From Candidatus Roizmanbacteria bacterium RIFOXYC1_FULL_41_16 (GTDB taxonomy: Bacteria; Patescibacteriota; Microgenomatia; UBA1406), in assembly GCA_001788295.1 (NCBI GenBank), contig MGBO01000010.1:1044-53385 (forward strand): 52,342 nucleotides of DNA. The letters are read 5' to 3'. The stretch's first letter is position 1. Every line of letters begins with the position of its first letter. The translations under genes were made by a program, and so were the position numbers. Of the stretch, positions 15,000 through 24,144 are shown piece by piece. The notes beneath the pieces were generated by a model. It had not been told where the DNA came from. It worked only from the letters and a program-made list of their open reading frames with translations, and made no database searches.

Positions 15000-15665
15000 A
15001 TGACGGCAGTGCAGCCGAATATTAGCCAAGTCAGTTTGGAATCCCAAAATTATCCGTATTTACTCAAACAAATTCCCGATCCGCCCAAGCACTTTTATTA
15101 TCGTGGTCAATATGATCGGTTCAAATGGGCAAAAGGGCGATTTTTAGCTGTCGTTGGTTCTCGCCGGCCATCAGCTTACGGCTGTAAGATTGCCCATGCA
15201 TGGGCCAGCCAGCTTGCCCAACAGGGAATTATTCTGGTTTCCGGATTGGCTTTGGGGATCGACACCATTGTTCATCAGGAGGCGCTCAAAGCCGGAGCGC
15301 CGACGATTGCCGTTCTGGGCTGTGCCATTGATTACATTTATCCAAGCGAAAACCGAAAACTGTATTGGCAAATAGCCAATCAAGGTTTAATTATTTCCGA
15401 ATTTGGCCGCGGCACCAGGGTGCCAAAATCGCAGTTTGTGACGCGCAACCGCATTATCAGTGGTTTGTGTAAGGCGGTTTTATTAATCGAAGGCGCAAAT
15501 TATTCCGGGACTTTAATTACGGTCCGATATGGTTTGGAACAAGGTCGGGAAATCTTGGTCCTACCAGGTCCGATCGACAGTGCCACTTCGGCCGCCCCGC
15601 TTATCATGCTTAAGCAAGGCGCTATTCCGGTCAGTTCGGTCAGGGAGATTCTGTCAGCGGTATAA
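15000..15665 (+). CDS. dprA: DNA-processing protein DprA (minimal Rossmann core)
   Basis: 221 residues. DprA loads RecA onto incoming single-stranded DNA in transformation. Core motifs are visible: VVGSRRPSAYG, SGLALGIDTIVHQEAL, AVLGCAIDYIYPSEN, and the TRNRIISGL region. Both the N-terminal SAM-like domain and the C-terminal winged helix found in longer DprA proteins are absent. TACAAT at 14988-14993 is six bases before the ATG. With recA and comF in the window, it suggests a DNA uptake pathway; the pilin-like genes may or may not take part. miaA follows 8 bases after. Confidence 0.93.
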   Translation: MTAVQPNISQVSLESQNYPYLLKQIPDPPKHFYYRGQYDRFKWAKGRFLAVVGSRRPSAYGCKIAHAWASQLAQQGIILVSGLALGIDTIVHQEALKAGAPTIAVLGCAIDYIYPSENRKLYWQIANQGLIISEFGRGTRVPKSQFVTRNRIISGLCKAVLLIEGANYSGTLITVRYGLEQGREILVLPGPIDSATSAAPLIMLKQGAIPVSSVREILSAV

Positions 15666-15673
15666 TATAGAAT

Positions 15674-16591
15674 ATGAAACCCAAACTTGTCGTTATTACC
15701 GGCACCACCGCGTCCGGGAAAACCGAGCTTGCCATTAACCAAGCCTTGGAATTAAATGGTGAAATTATTTCAGCCGATTCCCGCCAGCTTTATCGCCATC
15801 TGGATATTATTACCGGCAAAGACATTACTGAGCCAAATTTTCAGTTGGTCAAAACCCTAGCGCCGCATTTTAATCTGGGCTACTATACTATTGCCAAAGT
15901 GCCGGTTTGGCTGTACGACATTGTTGATCCCAAGCAAACTTTTTCCAGCTACGATTGGGCAGTTTGCGCCAAAGAGGCAATTAAGCTAATCATAAAAAAA
16001 AACAAGACCCCAATACTAGTAGGCGGCTCGTATTTTTATCTTCAGAGTTTACTTAACGGGCTGACCCACACCGGAATTCCTCCTAATTTGGCCAGGCGTC
16101 AGAGATTGGAAAAACTGTCCTTGAATGAGTTACAAAACAAACTGCAGACACTTAATCCTAATGTTTATGCAAAATTAAACAGCTCGGATCGACAGAATAA
16201 ACGGCGGTTGGTGCGCTGGCTGGAAAAAATAGGGACGACTAATTTTTCAGAGTCAGCCTCCTGGCCGGGGATAGAGCGCGACTACCAAATTCAATATCTG
16301 GGCTTACGATTTTCTGACAAGGAGGTTTTTAAAACCCGGGTTCGGGCGAGAATTGACAAACGACTGGCTCAGGGAGCGCTTGATGAGGTGGAGCTGTTAC
16401 TCCAAATGGGTTATTCGCCAGACGATCCGGGTATGCAAACCATTGGTTATTGTCAACTGTTGGCGTATCTGAAAGACGAGCTGACTTTAGAACAGGCTAA
16501 GGAGATCTGGTTCAACAAAGAAATGCAGTATGCCAAACGCCAAGTCACGTTTATGAAAAAAAATCCGCAAATCTCCTGGGAAATATTGTAG
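15674..16591 (+). CDS. miaA: tRNA dimethylallyltransferase MiaA
   Basis: 305 residues. MiaA adds a dimethylallyl group to A37 of tRNAs reading UNN codons. The P-loop GTTASGKT is at residues 9-16, followed by ADSRQLYR and DIVDPKQTFSSYD, and then LVGGSYFYLQSLLNG. All are diagnostic. A TATAAT at 15661-15666 overlapping the dprA stop lies seven bases before the ATG, so miaA can be transcribed on its own as a leaderless mRNA. The tRNA-Ser(GGA) in this window is a potential substrate since it reads UCN codons. Confidence 0.96.
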   Translation: MKPKLVVITGTTASGKTELAINQALELNGEIISADSRQLYRHLDIITGKDITEPNFQLVKTLAPHFNLGYYTIAKVPVWLYDIVDPKQTFSSYDWAVCAKEAIKLIIKKNKTPILVGGSYFYLQSLLNGLTHTGIPPNLARRQRLEKLSLNELQNKLQTLNPNVYAKLNSSDRQNKRRLVRWLEKIGTTNFSESASWPGIERDYQIQYLGLRFSDKEVFKTRVRARIDKRLAQGALDEVELLLQMGYSPDDPGMQTIGYCQLLAYLKDELTLEQAKEIWFNKEMQYAKRQVTFMKKNPQISWEIL

Positions 16592-16641
16592 TGGACAATA
16601 CACTTGCATTAATAATTTTGTGTTATATTATTAGTCACCCT

Positions 16642-17223
16642 ATGACTCCGATTATTACACAGGACAAAGAAGACCGATTTAACCAATTTGCATTTCATTA
16701 TCGTTTGTATCCATTTCTGGCTCTCTTAATTCTTTTTTTTATTGTCATTAATATCCTGACTCAATTAAGTCATCGAAGTGTTTATGCCAGCAGTGAGTAC
16801 AGCTTACCCTATCCCGGCATTTTGCCTAATCACCGGCTCTATCCACTTAAGGCAGTCAGAGATCGTTTGATTGAGTTTTTTACCCGCGATATGAGTAAAA
16901 AAGCTGAGCTTTATTTGCTTTATGCTGACAAACGCATTTATATGGCCCAAATGCTGGCTGAGCAAAAAGATTGGGAGCTGGCTGAGGAAACCGCGTCCAA
17001 AGCCGAGAAATATTTACTTAAGGTTCGCGACAGCGCCGAAGCTTCCAAACAAATGGGTGGCGCTCCAGACGTGACTTTCTCACCCAAGATCAAGCAAGCC
17101 GCGGCCAAGCACCAGCAGGTTTTAAAAGATATGATCAAGAAATCGCCCAAAGAACAGCAAAACGGTTTGAAATCTTCTCAGAAAATTAATTCGGAATTTG
17201 CCTCCTGGACCAAGGCCCAATAA
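16642..17223 (+). CDS. DUF5667 domain protein, membrane anchored
   Basis: 193 residues from the ATG at 16642; a GTG at 16591 overlapping the miaA stop is possible. A promoter-like TTGCAT with TATTAT lies just upstream of 16642. One transmembrane helix (about residues 22-44) is followed by YPGILPNHRLYPLKAVRDRL, the DUF5667 signature, and a helical domain ending near residue 193. DUF5667 proteins are common in CPR and Chloroflexi and are thought to be extracytoplasmic; function unknown. Its 3' end overlaps the convergent ligase gene by 38 bases. Confidence 0.75.
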   Translation: MTPIITQDKEDRFNQFAFHYRLYPFLALLILFFIVINILTQLSHRSVYASSEYSLPYPGILPNHRLYPLKAVRDRLIEFFTRDMSKKAELYLLYADKRIYMAQMLAEQKDWELAEETASKAEKYLLKVRDSAEASKQMGGAPDVTFSPKIKQAAAKHQQVLKDMIKKSPKEQQNGLKSSQKINSEFASWTKAQ

Positions 17224-18388
17224 TCAGCCCGATAATTACTCCCAATAGGAGCACATTTTGATTAAGAGTGATCAAATAATGATCAAAACTGGCCAGGGAA
17301 AATAAAACAGCCAGTAATAAGAGTGACAAACGATTTCTTTGTGCAATTTTAAACAGTTGTTGACCGTAATAAACAATAAACGGCCATATCAGCCAGCCCA
17401 ATTCCAGAGTCAATAACAACAAAACATTGTGTACCGGTTGGCGAAAAGGATGTAGATTGGCGTGTAAATAATGGCCCAAGCCCAATCCTAGAGAATGGTT
17501 AACTATAAACAACCAGGCCTGATGATAAGAAACAAAGCGGGAGCTCAAAGACAAAGGATCGCCTTTTAATAGAAAGCTTGATAGTATCAACCAGATAATA
17601 AAACCGATCTGGCCAAACCGGCAAAGTCGGCAGGAGCTGTTTTTCTGCCAAAACCAAAACAACAAGGACAACGCCAACAAAACGATCGTGAATTTTGAAA
17701 AAGACAAGAGTACTAACAAAATCGCAGTAATAGCCATGAGAGGTTTTTTTAAATGCAGGAAAACAAAAACTAAAGGTAAATAAAAACCGGACAGTGAATT
17801 AGGATGAGAGAAAAACGCATACGCCCGCAACAATTTGTGGCCGCTGAGGCTGACAGTGGCAATGCCTGGAGAGTTGATGGTAAATGATCGCTCACCCAAA
17901 AAATACCAGAGCCCCTGCATACTTCCCTGATGCCAAATCTGTGTCACTGATAGGACTAGAGCCAGCCACGTTGTTACAATCAAACCGTTAATAAAAAACC
18001 GGAATTGAGTTTGGTTAATTCTGGAAAATAACAAAATCAAGGTTACGATTTTCAAATACTGAAGCAGGCGAAAAAAGAATAAATAATGACTGCTAGCAAC
18101 AAAAAAATTAATAATCAAAACGACTAGAAATAATAAAACCGGAGCGGTTTTGAGTTTCGGGTTTATATATTGATGTTGTTTTATCCAGATTGTCAGGGCA
18201 GCCAGAATGGCCAAGTCTGATAAATACAGAGCCGGCGAAAGATAGTCGATCCGCATACCAAATAAGTAACTGAAATCCGGCCAGAAGTGTTTGGCCAGTT
18301 GCATGGGTAGGCTAAAACCCAAGCACCAATAAAGAACTTCAGAATAAGGGATTCTGGGCAATCTGTTCTTGATTATCTGTTTGGACAT
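17186..18388 (-). CDS. O-antigen ligase/polymerase-like membrane protein
   Basis: 400 residues with about ten to twelve hydrophobic helices and one larger polar loop near residues 285-320 containing SSRFVSYHQAWLFIVNHSLG and LGHYLHANLH. This is the plan of the Wzy/WaaL family, where an Arg and a His in the periplasmic loop act in glycan transfer. The start at 18388 has GAGGT close by and lies 50 bases inside the endonuclease Q gene. It probably acts in surface glycan assembly along with the glycosyltransferase at 5530. Confidence 0.75.
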   Translation of the reverse strand: MSKQIIKNRLPRIPYSEVLYWCLGFSLPMQLAKHFWPDFSYLFGMRIDYLSPALYLSDLAILAALTIWIKQHQYINPKLKTAPVLLFLVVLIINFFVASSHYLFFFRLLQYLKIVTLILLFSRINQTQFRFFINGLIVTTWLALVLSVTQIWHQGSMQGLWYFLGERSFTINSPGIATVSLSGHKLLRAYAFFSHPNSLSGFYLPLVFVFLHLKKPLMAITAILLVLLSFSKFTIVLLALSLLFWFWQKNSSCRLCRFGQIGFIIWLILSSFLLKGDPLSLSSRFVSYHQAWLFIVNHSLGLGLGHYLHANLHPFRQPVHNVLLLLTLELGWLIWPFIVYYGQQLFKIAQRNRLSLLLLAVLFSLASFDHYLITLNQNVLLLGVIIGLIIGPWSRRQIPN

Positions 18389-19673
18389 TTACCTCGATTT
18401 TACCAAAAACGCCGTCGTAGCCTGGCTCAAGCCGAATTTGCCGTTGCCGCATCTTAGTGATCAATTGCGCCAGTTCAGTTTCGCCAAGATTTTCCAGTTC
18501 TTCCAGATCTTTAAACAGCAAAATCTCAAATTCAGAGCCCACTTTTTCAATTAAAAAATGATATTTTTCCAAGACTTTTTTACTAACACTGGCTACCTTT
18601 AAGTTGTGGCTGATTAGTTCCATAAGCGGGATAATGGACACAAACGGCGGCCGGTTTTTTTTAGGCGGATAAATTAATTTAGTCTTGCTGTGAGAAAGTT
18701 TAGTGGGCAAGTCTGCCTCTTCCAAAAGCTGGTCCGCGAGTTCCTGCACCCGGTCCATCACTCCAATAGTGAGGGGCTTATGGCATTTGGGGCAAAGGCC
18801 GTTTGCCGCCTTGACTTCGGCCGGGCTCAAGCGGACGCCGCACAACCGGTGGCCGGAATAGTGATATTTGCCTTCCTCAGGAAAAAATTCAATGGTAAAG
18901 GCGATTTCCAGAGCGCCGGTTTTGTCTTGTTTGAGCGCTTTAATCAAATCAAAATAATCATAGTTTTCCTGTTTCTTCTTAAACACTGTCGCTTCCCGGC
19001 CGAGTTTGGCTCCAGAGTGAGCGTCGGAAAACGACACAATCTGCCGCCGTTCCAATTCGGGAATGGACCAGTTCATAATCGGGTCGCTGGACAAGCCCGT
19101 TTCAATAGCGGTAATTTTGTCGCTATACTTTCCAAAACACGCCTCAATCGAATCAAAACCGCTTTTGGATCCATACATTGAAAACCAGGGTGTCCAAATA
19201 TGGGCCGGTAGCACAAAAATCTGCTCATCAATTTCCCATAATAACTCACATAGCTCAATCATGGACAAGCCCATAATCGGCCTGCCATCACTCTTCAAAT
19301 TAACTCCCCGTGCGTTTAGAGCACTAATTACCCGTTCGCTGGTCTTCAAGTTAGGTGACAAAATCACTGTGTGTATGCGGCGTACTTGGCCGTTTTGAGA
19401 ATAAATACTGGAAACCTCGGTTGCCAAAACAAAGCGCAGCTTTGGGCTAATACTGACGCTTGCGTTCTTGAGGGAGTATAAGCCCCGCTCTTTTTCTATC
19501 AGCTCGTTTTGCAACTGTCGAAACCACATCGGATGAGTCCAGTCGGCAGTCGCGACCAGATCAATGCCTTTTTGCGTTGCCCAGTATCCGATTTCAGACA
19601 AATCCATTTTTTGCGACACGGCCCGGGAATATTTTGAATGCAAATGTAAGTCGGCGATAACTAAATTTTTCAT
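18339..19673 (-). CDS. Endonuclease Q family protein (PHP domain)
   Basis: 444 residues. The N-terminal PHP domain starts with VIADLHLHSKYSRA and continues with ATADWTHP, LATEVSSIY, HTVILSP, PAHIWTPW and SFSDAHSG, a full set of PHP metal ligands. A Cys cluster (CGVRLSP to CPKCHKPL, about residues 272-295) forms a zinc finger, followed by a helical C-terminal domain. This is the EndoQ architecture: it nicks DNA 5' of uracil, hypoxanthine, xanthine and abasic sites. It is best known from Thermococcales and a few bacteria. It lies between alaS (3 bases) and the ligase gene (50-base overlap). Confidence 0.85.
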   Translation of the reverse strand: MKNLVIADLHLHSKYSRAVSQKMDLSEIGYWATQKGIDLVATADWTHPMWFRQLQNELIEKERGLYSLKNASVSISPKLRFVLATEVSSIYSQNGQVRRIHTVILSPNLKTSERVISALNARGVNLKSDGRPIMGLSMIELCELLWEIDEQIFVLPAHIWTPWFSMYGSKSGFDSIEACFGKYSDKITAIETGLSSDPIMNWSIPELERRQIVSFSDAHSGAKLGREATVFKKKQENYDYFDLIKALKQDKTGALEIAFTIEFFPEEGKYHYSGHRLCGVRLSPAEVKAANGLCPKCHKPLTIGVMDRVQELADQLLEEADLPTKLSHSKTKLIYPPKKNRPPFVSIIPLMELISHNLKVASVSKKVLEKYHFLIEKVGSEFEILLFKDLEELENLGETELAQLITKMRQRQIRLEPGYDGVFGKIEVNVQTDNQEQIAQNPLF

Positions 19674-19676
19674 AAT

Positions 19677-21515
19677 TTACACGAACTTGGCATAAATTCG
19701 GCGCACCCCCTTGCTCACTGCTTCTTGTTTGTAAATTTCAATTGGTTTTAATTCACTCAAATTCTTCACGTGAGGCCCACCGCAAAATTCTTTGGAAAAC
19801 GCCTGTTCCAAATTTTCTCCTACATAATAAACCTTGACTTGATCCGGATATTTCTGCTTAAAAAAGTGTAAAGCGCCGGACTTTTCCGCTTCGGCTTTTT
19901 CCATAATTCTAAAATTAACCGGCAACTTTTGGTTAATTTTTTCGCTTACCAGATTCTCTATTTTTTCTACTTCTGTTTCAGTCAGAGCCTGAGAGTAACT
20001 AAAATCAAAACGCAGTCGTTCGTTTGTAATATTACTGCCTTGCTGTTGTATGTTTGTTCCCAGAACCTGTCTTAGTGCTTGGTGCAATAGGTGAGTGGCG
20101 GTGTGGTACTGAATCACTGTTTCCGAATGATCGGCTAGTCCTCCCTTAAATTTGGCCTCGGCCCCCTGTCGTGAAACAGCCTGATGTTTTTCAAAGAAGG
20201 AGACTATTTTGACCCTGTAATCTTCAGGTGTGGTACTTGTTTCTGGATATGCTTCCTTAACTTCATCATAAAGTAATTCAGGTGGGTAACCCTCAGATTG
20301 ATATAAATCAAAACCAATCTTTGCTGTTCCAGCAGCGTCGTTGATTAAAGTTTTAGCATTTTTTTTATCTTCAATAATACTCTTAACTTTTGGATATGCT
20401 TTGATTAATGTTTTTTCAAAACGACTTTCTTCTTCAGAAAAAAGGCTAATAATCTCGTGTTTTTGTTTTTGAAGTTCCGGATAAAGCCAGCCAATAGATT
20501 CAATCACGCTGTCAAAAAGGGTCTGGCTAATGTTTTCCAGGCGAAGTTGGTTTTTGCCAAAGCGCACCATTCTTCGCAGAAAGCGCCGCAAGCAATAGCC
20601 CTGATCTTTGTTGCTGGGAACGACGCCGTCCATGGCCAGCATGCTGGCGGCCCGTAAATGATCGGCCAAAATACGCATCGCTCGAGTGGTGTCTATATCC
20701 TGGTCGTATTTTTGTTTGGTGAGTCCTTCTAGCTTTTTAATAATCGGATAAAAATTATCAGTGGCAAAAATATCCTGCTTTTGTTGTACGACCATGGCGA
20801 TGCGTTCCAAGCCGCCACCAAAGTCAACATTTTTTTGAGGCAACTCTGTCCAGCCTTTCTCTGTTCTGCGAAACTGCATAAACACGTTGTTGCCGATTTC
20901 AATAAATTCGTTTTGGTTGCTTGCTGGATTTTTGCCTACGCCCGAACCCTCACCCAAATAATAAAAGATTTCACTGTCAGGTCCGCCCAGTTCGCCCACT
21001 GCCTCGCCGCGCTGCCACCAGTTTTCCTCTTTTCCGTAGCAAAAAATACGCTCGTTTTCTTTGGCCTCAATCCCATATTTGGCAAAAATTTGTTTAATAA
21101 TGGCAATTGACTCACTGTCTTTGCCTGCGTTTTGGTCGCCGGCAAACACGCTAGCAAACAGCCTGTTTGGGTCAAGCCCAAGCTCTTCAATAAAAAACTG
21201 GTAAGCCCATTCTAGCTGCTCGTTTTTAAAATAATCGCCCAAACTCCAGTTGCCCAACATGTGAAAAACCGTGGTATGGCGGTTATCGCCGATTTCTTCC
21301 AAATCTTCAAAGCGCATTGAGCGCTGTACATTGACCAACCTTTTTCCCAAGGGGTGTGGCTCGCCGGAGAGATAGGGAACGAGCGGAAACATACCCGAGT
21401 TTACAAACAGCAAAGTGGAGTCGTTTTCCGGCAACAACGACAAATTGGGAATTTGCTTATGGCCCTGTTTTTGGAAAAACGCCAGGTATTTTTGCAAAAT
21501 TTCTCTTGAATGCAT
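19677..21515 (-). CDS. alaS: Alanyl-tRNA synthetase, short form lacking the C-Ala domain
   Basis: 612 residues, against about 870 for E. coli AlaS. The aminoacylation core is complete (RSMRFEDLEEIGDNRHT, MLGNWSLGDYFK, NVDFGGGLERIAM), and the editing domain keeps its zinc-binding HTATH and CGGPH. The protein stops just after the editing domain, so the C-terminal oligomerisation and tRNA-elbow-binding domain is absent; this is common in CPR. A minus-strand TAAAAT at 21522-21527 is six bases before the ATG. Endonuclease Q follows after three bases. Confidence 0.95.
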   Translation of the reverse strand: MHSREILQKYLAFFQKQGHKQIPNLSLLPENDSTLLFVNSGMFPLVPYLSGEPHPLGKRLVNVQRSMRFEDLEEIGDNRHTTVFHMLGNWSLGDYFKNEQLEWAYQFFIEELGLDPNRLFASVFAGDQNAGKDSESIAIIKQIFAKYGIEAKENERIFCYGKEENWWQRGEAVGELGGPDSEIFYYLGEGSGVGKNPASNQNEFIEIGNNVFMQFRRTEKGWTELPQKNVDFGGGLERIAMVVQQKQDIFATDNFYPIIKKLEGLTKQKYDQDIDTTRAMRILADHLRAASMLAMDGVVPSNKDQGYCLRRFLRRMVRFGKNQLRLENISQTLFDSVIESIGWLYPELQKQKHEIISLFSEEESRFEKTLIKAYPKVKSIIEDKKNAKTLINDAAGTAKIGFDLYQSEGYPPELLYDEVKEAYPETSTTPEDYRVKIVSFFEKHQAVSRQGAEAKFKGGLADHSETVIQYHTATHLLHQALRQVLGTNIQQQGSNITNERLRFDFSYSQALTETEVEKIENLVSEKINQKLPVNFRIMEKAEAEKSGALHFFKQKYPDQVKVYYVGENLEQAFSKEFCGGPHVKNLSELKPIEIYKQEAVSKGVRRIYAKFV

Positions 21516-21601
21516 AGAGCAATTTTATCATCTTTTAGTGGTATAATAAGAGAGTTACCAAATTTTTGCCCCAACTATCGAGGTTGCGGGCATCTTTTTT
21601 T

Positions 21602-23437
21602 ATGAACGAAATTAGAAATATCGCCATTATTGCCCATGTTGACCATGGTAAAACCACCCTGGTTGACGCCATGCTCAAGCAAACTCATACCTTTCGGGAC
21701 AACCAAAAGGAAATGGGCCAAACCTTGATTATGGACAGCTCTTCCCAAGAACGGGAGCGGGGCATTACCATTTTGGCCAAAAACACGAGCGTGTTTTACA
21801 AAGACACCAAAATCAACATTATTGATACTCCGGGCCACGCCGATTTTGGCGGCGAGGTGGAGCGCACCATTAATATGGCCGACGGCGCCATTCTTTTGGT
21901 GGACGCGGCCGAGGGACCGTTGCCGCAGACCAAGTTTGTGTTGAAAAAAGCCCTTGAGCGCGACCTGAAGATTATCGTTATTATCAACAAAATCGACAAA
22001 AAAGACAGCCGGCCACAAGCAGTGCTTTCTGACGTTGAAAGTCTGTTTTTGGATTTGGCCACTGAGGAATCGTCTTTGGAGTTTGTCACTCTTTATGCGG
22101 TTGGCCGGCACGGCAAGGTTTTTGCCGAGCTGCCGGAGCAGTATGATGAAAATACGCCAGGGGATCTGTCGATTCTGTTTGAGACAATTCTGGAAGAAGT
22201 ACCCAACGCGGTGCAAGAGCCCAATGAGCCGTTTCAGATGCTGGTGTCGACCTTGGACAACGATCAGTATGTGGGCAAACTTTGCATCGGTAAAGTCCGG
22301 CGTGGACAACTTAAACAGAATAGCAATTTGGCCTTGGTTGAAAACGACCAACTGTTAGGAACCTACAAAGCCCAAAAACTTTACACTTATGAAGGTTTGA
22401 AGCAGGTGGAAACCGAGGTTATCACCAGCGGTGATATTGTGGCGATTGCCGGTGTAAGTAAAATGACCATTGGTCAAACCGTGTGCAGTCCGGACAAAAT
22501 CGAAAGTATGCCGACAATTAAAGTAGAAGAACCAACCATTAAAATCACCATTGGCGCCAATACCAGCCCTTTCAAGGGTCGAGAAGGTATTTATACTACT
22601 TCCAGACAAATTCGTGAGCGCTTGCTTAAGGAAAAACAAACCAATATCGGTCTAAAAATCGAAGACGAACCTAGTTCCAATAAGCTGGTAGTTTATGGCC
22701 GCGGCGAATTGCACTTGTCAGTATTAATTGAAAACTTAAGACGCGAGGGCTACGAAATGGAAATTTCCCGGCCGCAGGTGATTTACAAAAAGATTGACGG
22801 GCAAACTTACGAGCCATACGAAGAAGTTACTATTGAAGTCGATCGGGAATATAATGGTGTCGTGAGCGAAGAAATGGGCAAGCGCAAAGCAGTGACTTTG
22901 GATATTGTTGACGATCCCAGCCGTAGCACCATTCGTTCGGTTTACAAAATCTCCAGCCAGAATTTTCTGGGCAGCCGCAACACTCTCTTGACTAATACTC
23001 GAGGTACGGCCCAGATCAATTCATACCTGCTTGGTTATGAACCGGCCAGTGTCAAAATTGGCGCCTTTCGATCCGGCGCTCTGGTCGCCACCGACAGTGG
23101 TTTGACCCTGACATACGGCTTGGTTAATGCCCAGCAACGTGGGGTGTTGTTTGTCGGTTCAGGCATAGAGATTTATGAGGGCATGGTTGTGGGCATTGCC
23201 AATCAGCCCAACGACATTGAAGTGAATGTTTGCAAAGGCAAGCATTTGAGCAACAACCGCTCCAAAGGTGAAGGCACTTCTATTCCCTTAACCCCGCATA
23301 CAGTTTTAAGCCTGGAGCAGTATTTGGATTTGATTGCCGACGACGAATATTTAGAGGTGACTCCCAAGAATTTGCGTTTGCGCAAGCACTATCTTCAAAA
23401 AACCGAGCGCCGGGTGGCCAAGCGCAGCGGCAGATAA
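21602..23437 (+). CDS. typA: Translational GTPase TypA/BipA
   Basis: 611 residues from the ATG at 21602; the frame also offers a TTG at 21566. The GTPase has G1 AHVDHGKT, switch region RGITI, G3 DTPGHADFGGE and G4 NKIDKKD. The middle and C-terminal domains carry the TypA-type segments EPYEEVTIEV, YGLVNAQQRG and RNLRLRKHYL. It binds ribosomes and supports assembly or stress adaptation. A TATAAT at 21541-21546 gives a leader of roughly 50 bases. A long antisense ORF inside it is a shadow. Confidence 0.95.
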   Translation: MNEIRNIAIIAHVDHGKTTLVDAMLKQTHTFRDNQKEMGQTLIMDSSSQERERGITILAKNTSVFYKDTKINIIDTPGHADFGGEVERTINMADGAILLVDAAEGPLPQTKFVLKKALERDLKIIVIINKIDKKDSRPQAVLSDVESLFLDLATEESSLEFVTLYAVGRHGKVFAELPEQYDENTPGDLSILFETILEEVPNAVQEPNEPFQMLVSTLDNDQYVGKLCIGKVRRGQLKQNSNLALVENDQLLGTYKAQKLYTYEGLKQVETEVITSGDIVAIAGVSKMTIGQTVCSPDKIESMPTIKVEEPTIKITIGANTSPFKGREGIYTTSRQIRERLLKEKQTNIGLKIEDEPSSNKLVVYGRGELHLSVLIENLRREGYEMEISRPQVIYKKIDGQTYEPYEEVTIEVDREYNGVVSEEMGKRKAVTLDIVDDPSRSTIRSVYKISSQNFLGSRNTLLTNTRGTAQINSYLLGYEPASVKIGAFRSGALVATDSGLTLTYGLVNAQQRGVLFVGSGIEIYEGMVVGIANQPNDIEVNVCKGKHLSNNRSKGEGTSIPLTPHTVLSLEQYLDLIADDEYLEVTPKNLRLRKHYLQKTERRVAKRSGR

Positions 23438-23471
23438 ACAGACTCTTAGTTGATATAATTATCCTGTGTTT

Positions 23472-23557
23472 GGAGGAGTCGGATAGCGGTTTATTCCACA
23501 CGCTTGGAAAGCGTGCGTCCTTAACCGGACTCGTGGGTTCGAATCCCACCTCCTCCG
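23472..23557 (+). tRNA. tRNA-Ser (anticodon GGA)
   Basis: Acceptor stem GGAGGAG (23472-23478) pairs with CTCCTCC (23550-23556), with G as discriminator. The anticodon stem ACGCT/AGCGT encloses the loop with GGA. A long variable arm with GTCC/GGAC pairing is typical of class II serine tRNA, and the T arm GTGGGTTCGAATCCCAC is canonical. CCA is not encoded. A TATAAT at 23451-23456 lies about 15 bases upstream. It is followed by the first copy of the repeated terminator. Confidence 0.97.
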
Positions 23558-23564
23558 CCTAAAC

Positions 23565-23590
23565 AAGGGTTCCACCCTTTTTACTATAAG
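23565..23590 (+). terminator. Repeated terminator module, copy 1
   Basis: Stem AAGGGT/ACCCTT with loop TCC, a run of five T, then ACTATAAG. Located 7 bases after tRNA-Ser. Four further copies lie at 24949, 26361, 27276 and 28836. Confidence 0.8.
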
Positions 23591-23610
23591 CTATCTGCTA
23601 GAATTGGATT

Positions 23611-24144
23611 ATGAAAAGCGCTTTGATTATACTTTGCGGTTTGCCTTTTGCCGGTAAAACCGTTTTGGCTAAGGAACTGGAAAAAGCTATGGGTTGGATA
23701 AGAATTGATCTGGACGAGATTAAATTTGAGTTGTATGGTCAACATATTAGAGATGAGAATTTAGAGCAAAAAGATTGGGACAGAGTTTATCAAACTATGT
23801 ATCAGAGAATTCGCCATCAGCTTCGGCAAGGCAAGACTGTTATTCAAGACGCCGGTAATTTTACTAAACACGAAAGAGATCTGGTTAGAAAAATCGCCCA
23901 AGAGTTGGGATTAGGCACTGCCGTTATTTGGGTGAATACGCCAAAAGCGGTAGCCAAAAAGAGACTGCTAATTAATCAACAAGCTCAGGCGCGCTTTACT
24001 GTTAGTGAATCCGATTTTGAGGCAGTAGTTGCCGAAATGCAGCCGCCTTCTAAGAGCGAAAACGTGTTAACTTACGATTCCAGCAAAATATCGCCAAAAG
24101 ATTGGATCGTCCAAAATTGCGACAACTTTGTCACAACAAGCTAG
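23611..24144 (+). CDS. AAA_33-type P-loop kinase (paralog of the gene at 25876)
   Basis: 177 residues with P-loop CGLPFAGKT at residues 9-17 and a DLDEIKFELYG segment after strand 2, resembling polynucleotide/Zeta-type small-molecule kinases. A second acidic patch (VIQDAGNF) and Arg-rich lid (AKKRLLIN) fit this fold. TAGAAT at 23599-23604 is six bases before the ATG (leaderless). The promoter region, first codons and last codons (encoding NFVTTS) resemble the kinase at 25876, indicating a duplicated cassette. Substrate unknown. Confidence 0.75.
   Translation: MKSALIILCGLPFAGKTVLAKELEKAMGWIRIDLDEIKFELYGQHIRDENLEQKDWDRVYQTMYQRIRHQLRQGKTVIQDAGNFTKHERDLVRKIAQELGLGTAVIWVNTPKAVAKKRLLINQQAQARFTVSESDFEAVVAEMQPPSKSENVLTYDSSKISPKDWIVQNCDNFVTTS

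Noticed and set aside
18690-19181. 163-residue ORF antisense to endonuclease Q
   Set aside because: Overlaps the conserved EndoQ zinc-finger and PHP regions; no independent support.
21575-22351. 258-residue ORF antisense to typA
   Set aside because: It lies wholly inside typA, a strongly supported gene; its codon pattern mirrors typA and no promoter or family match is seen.
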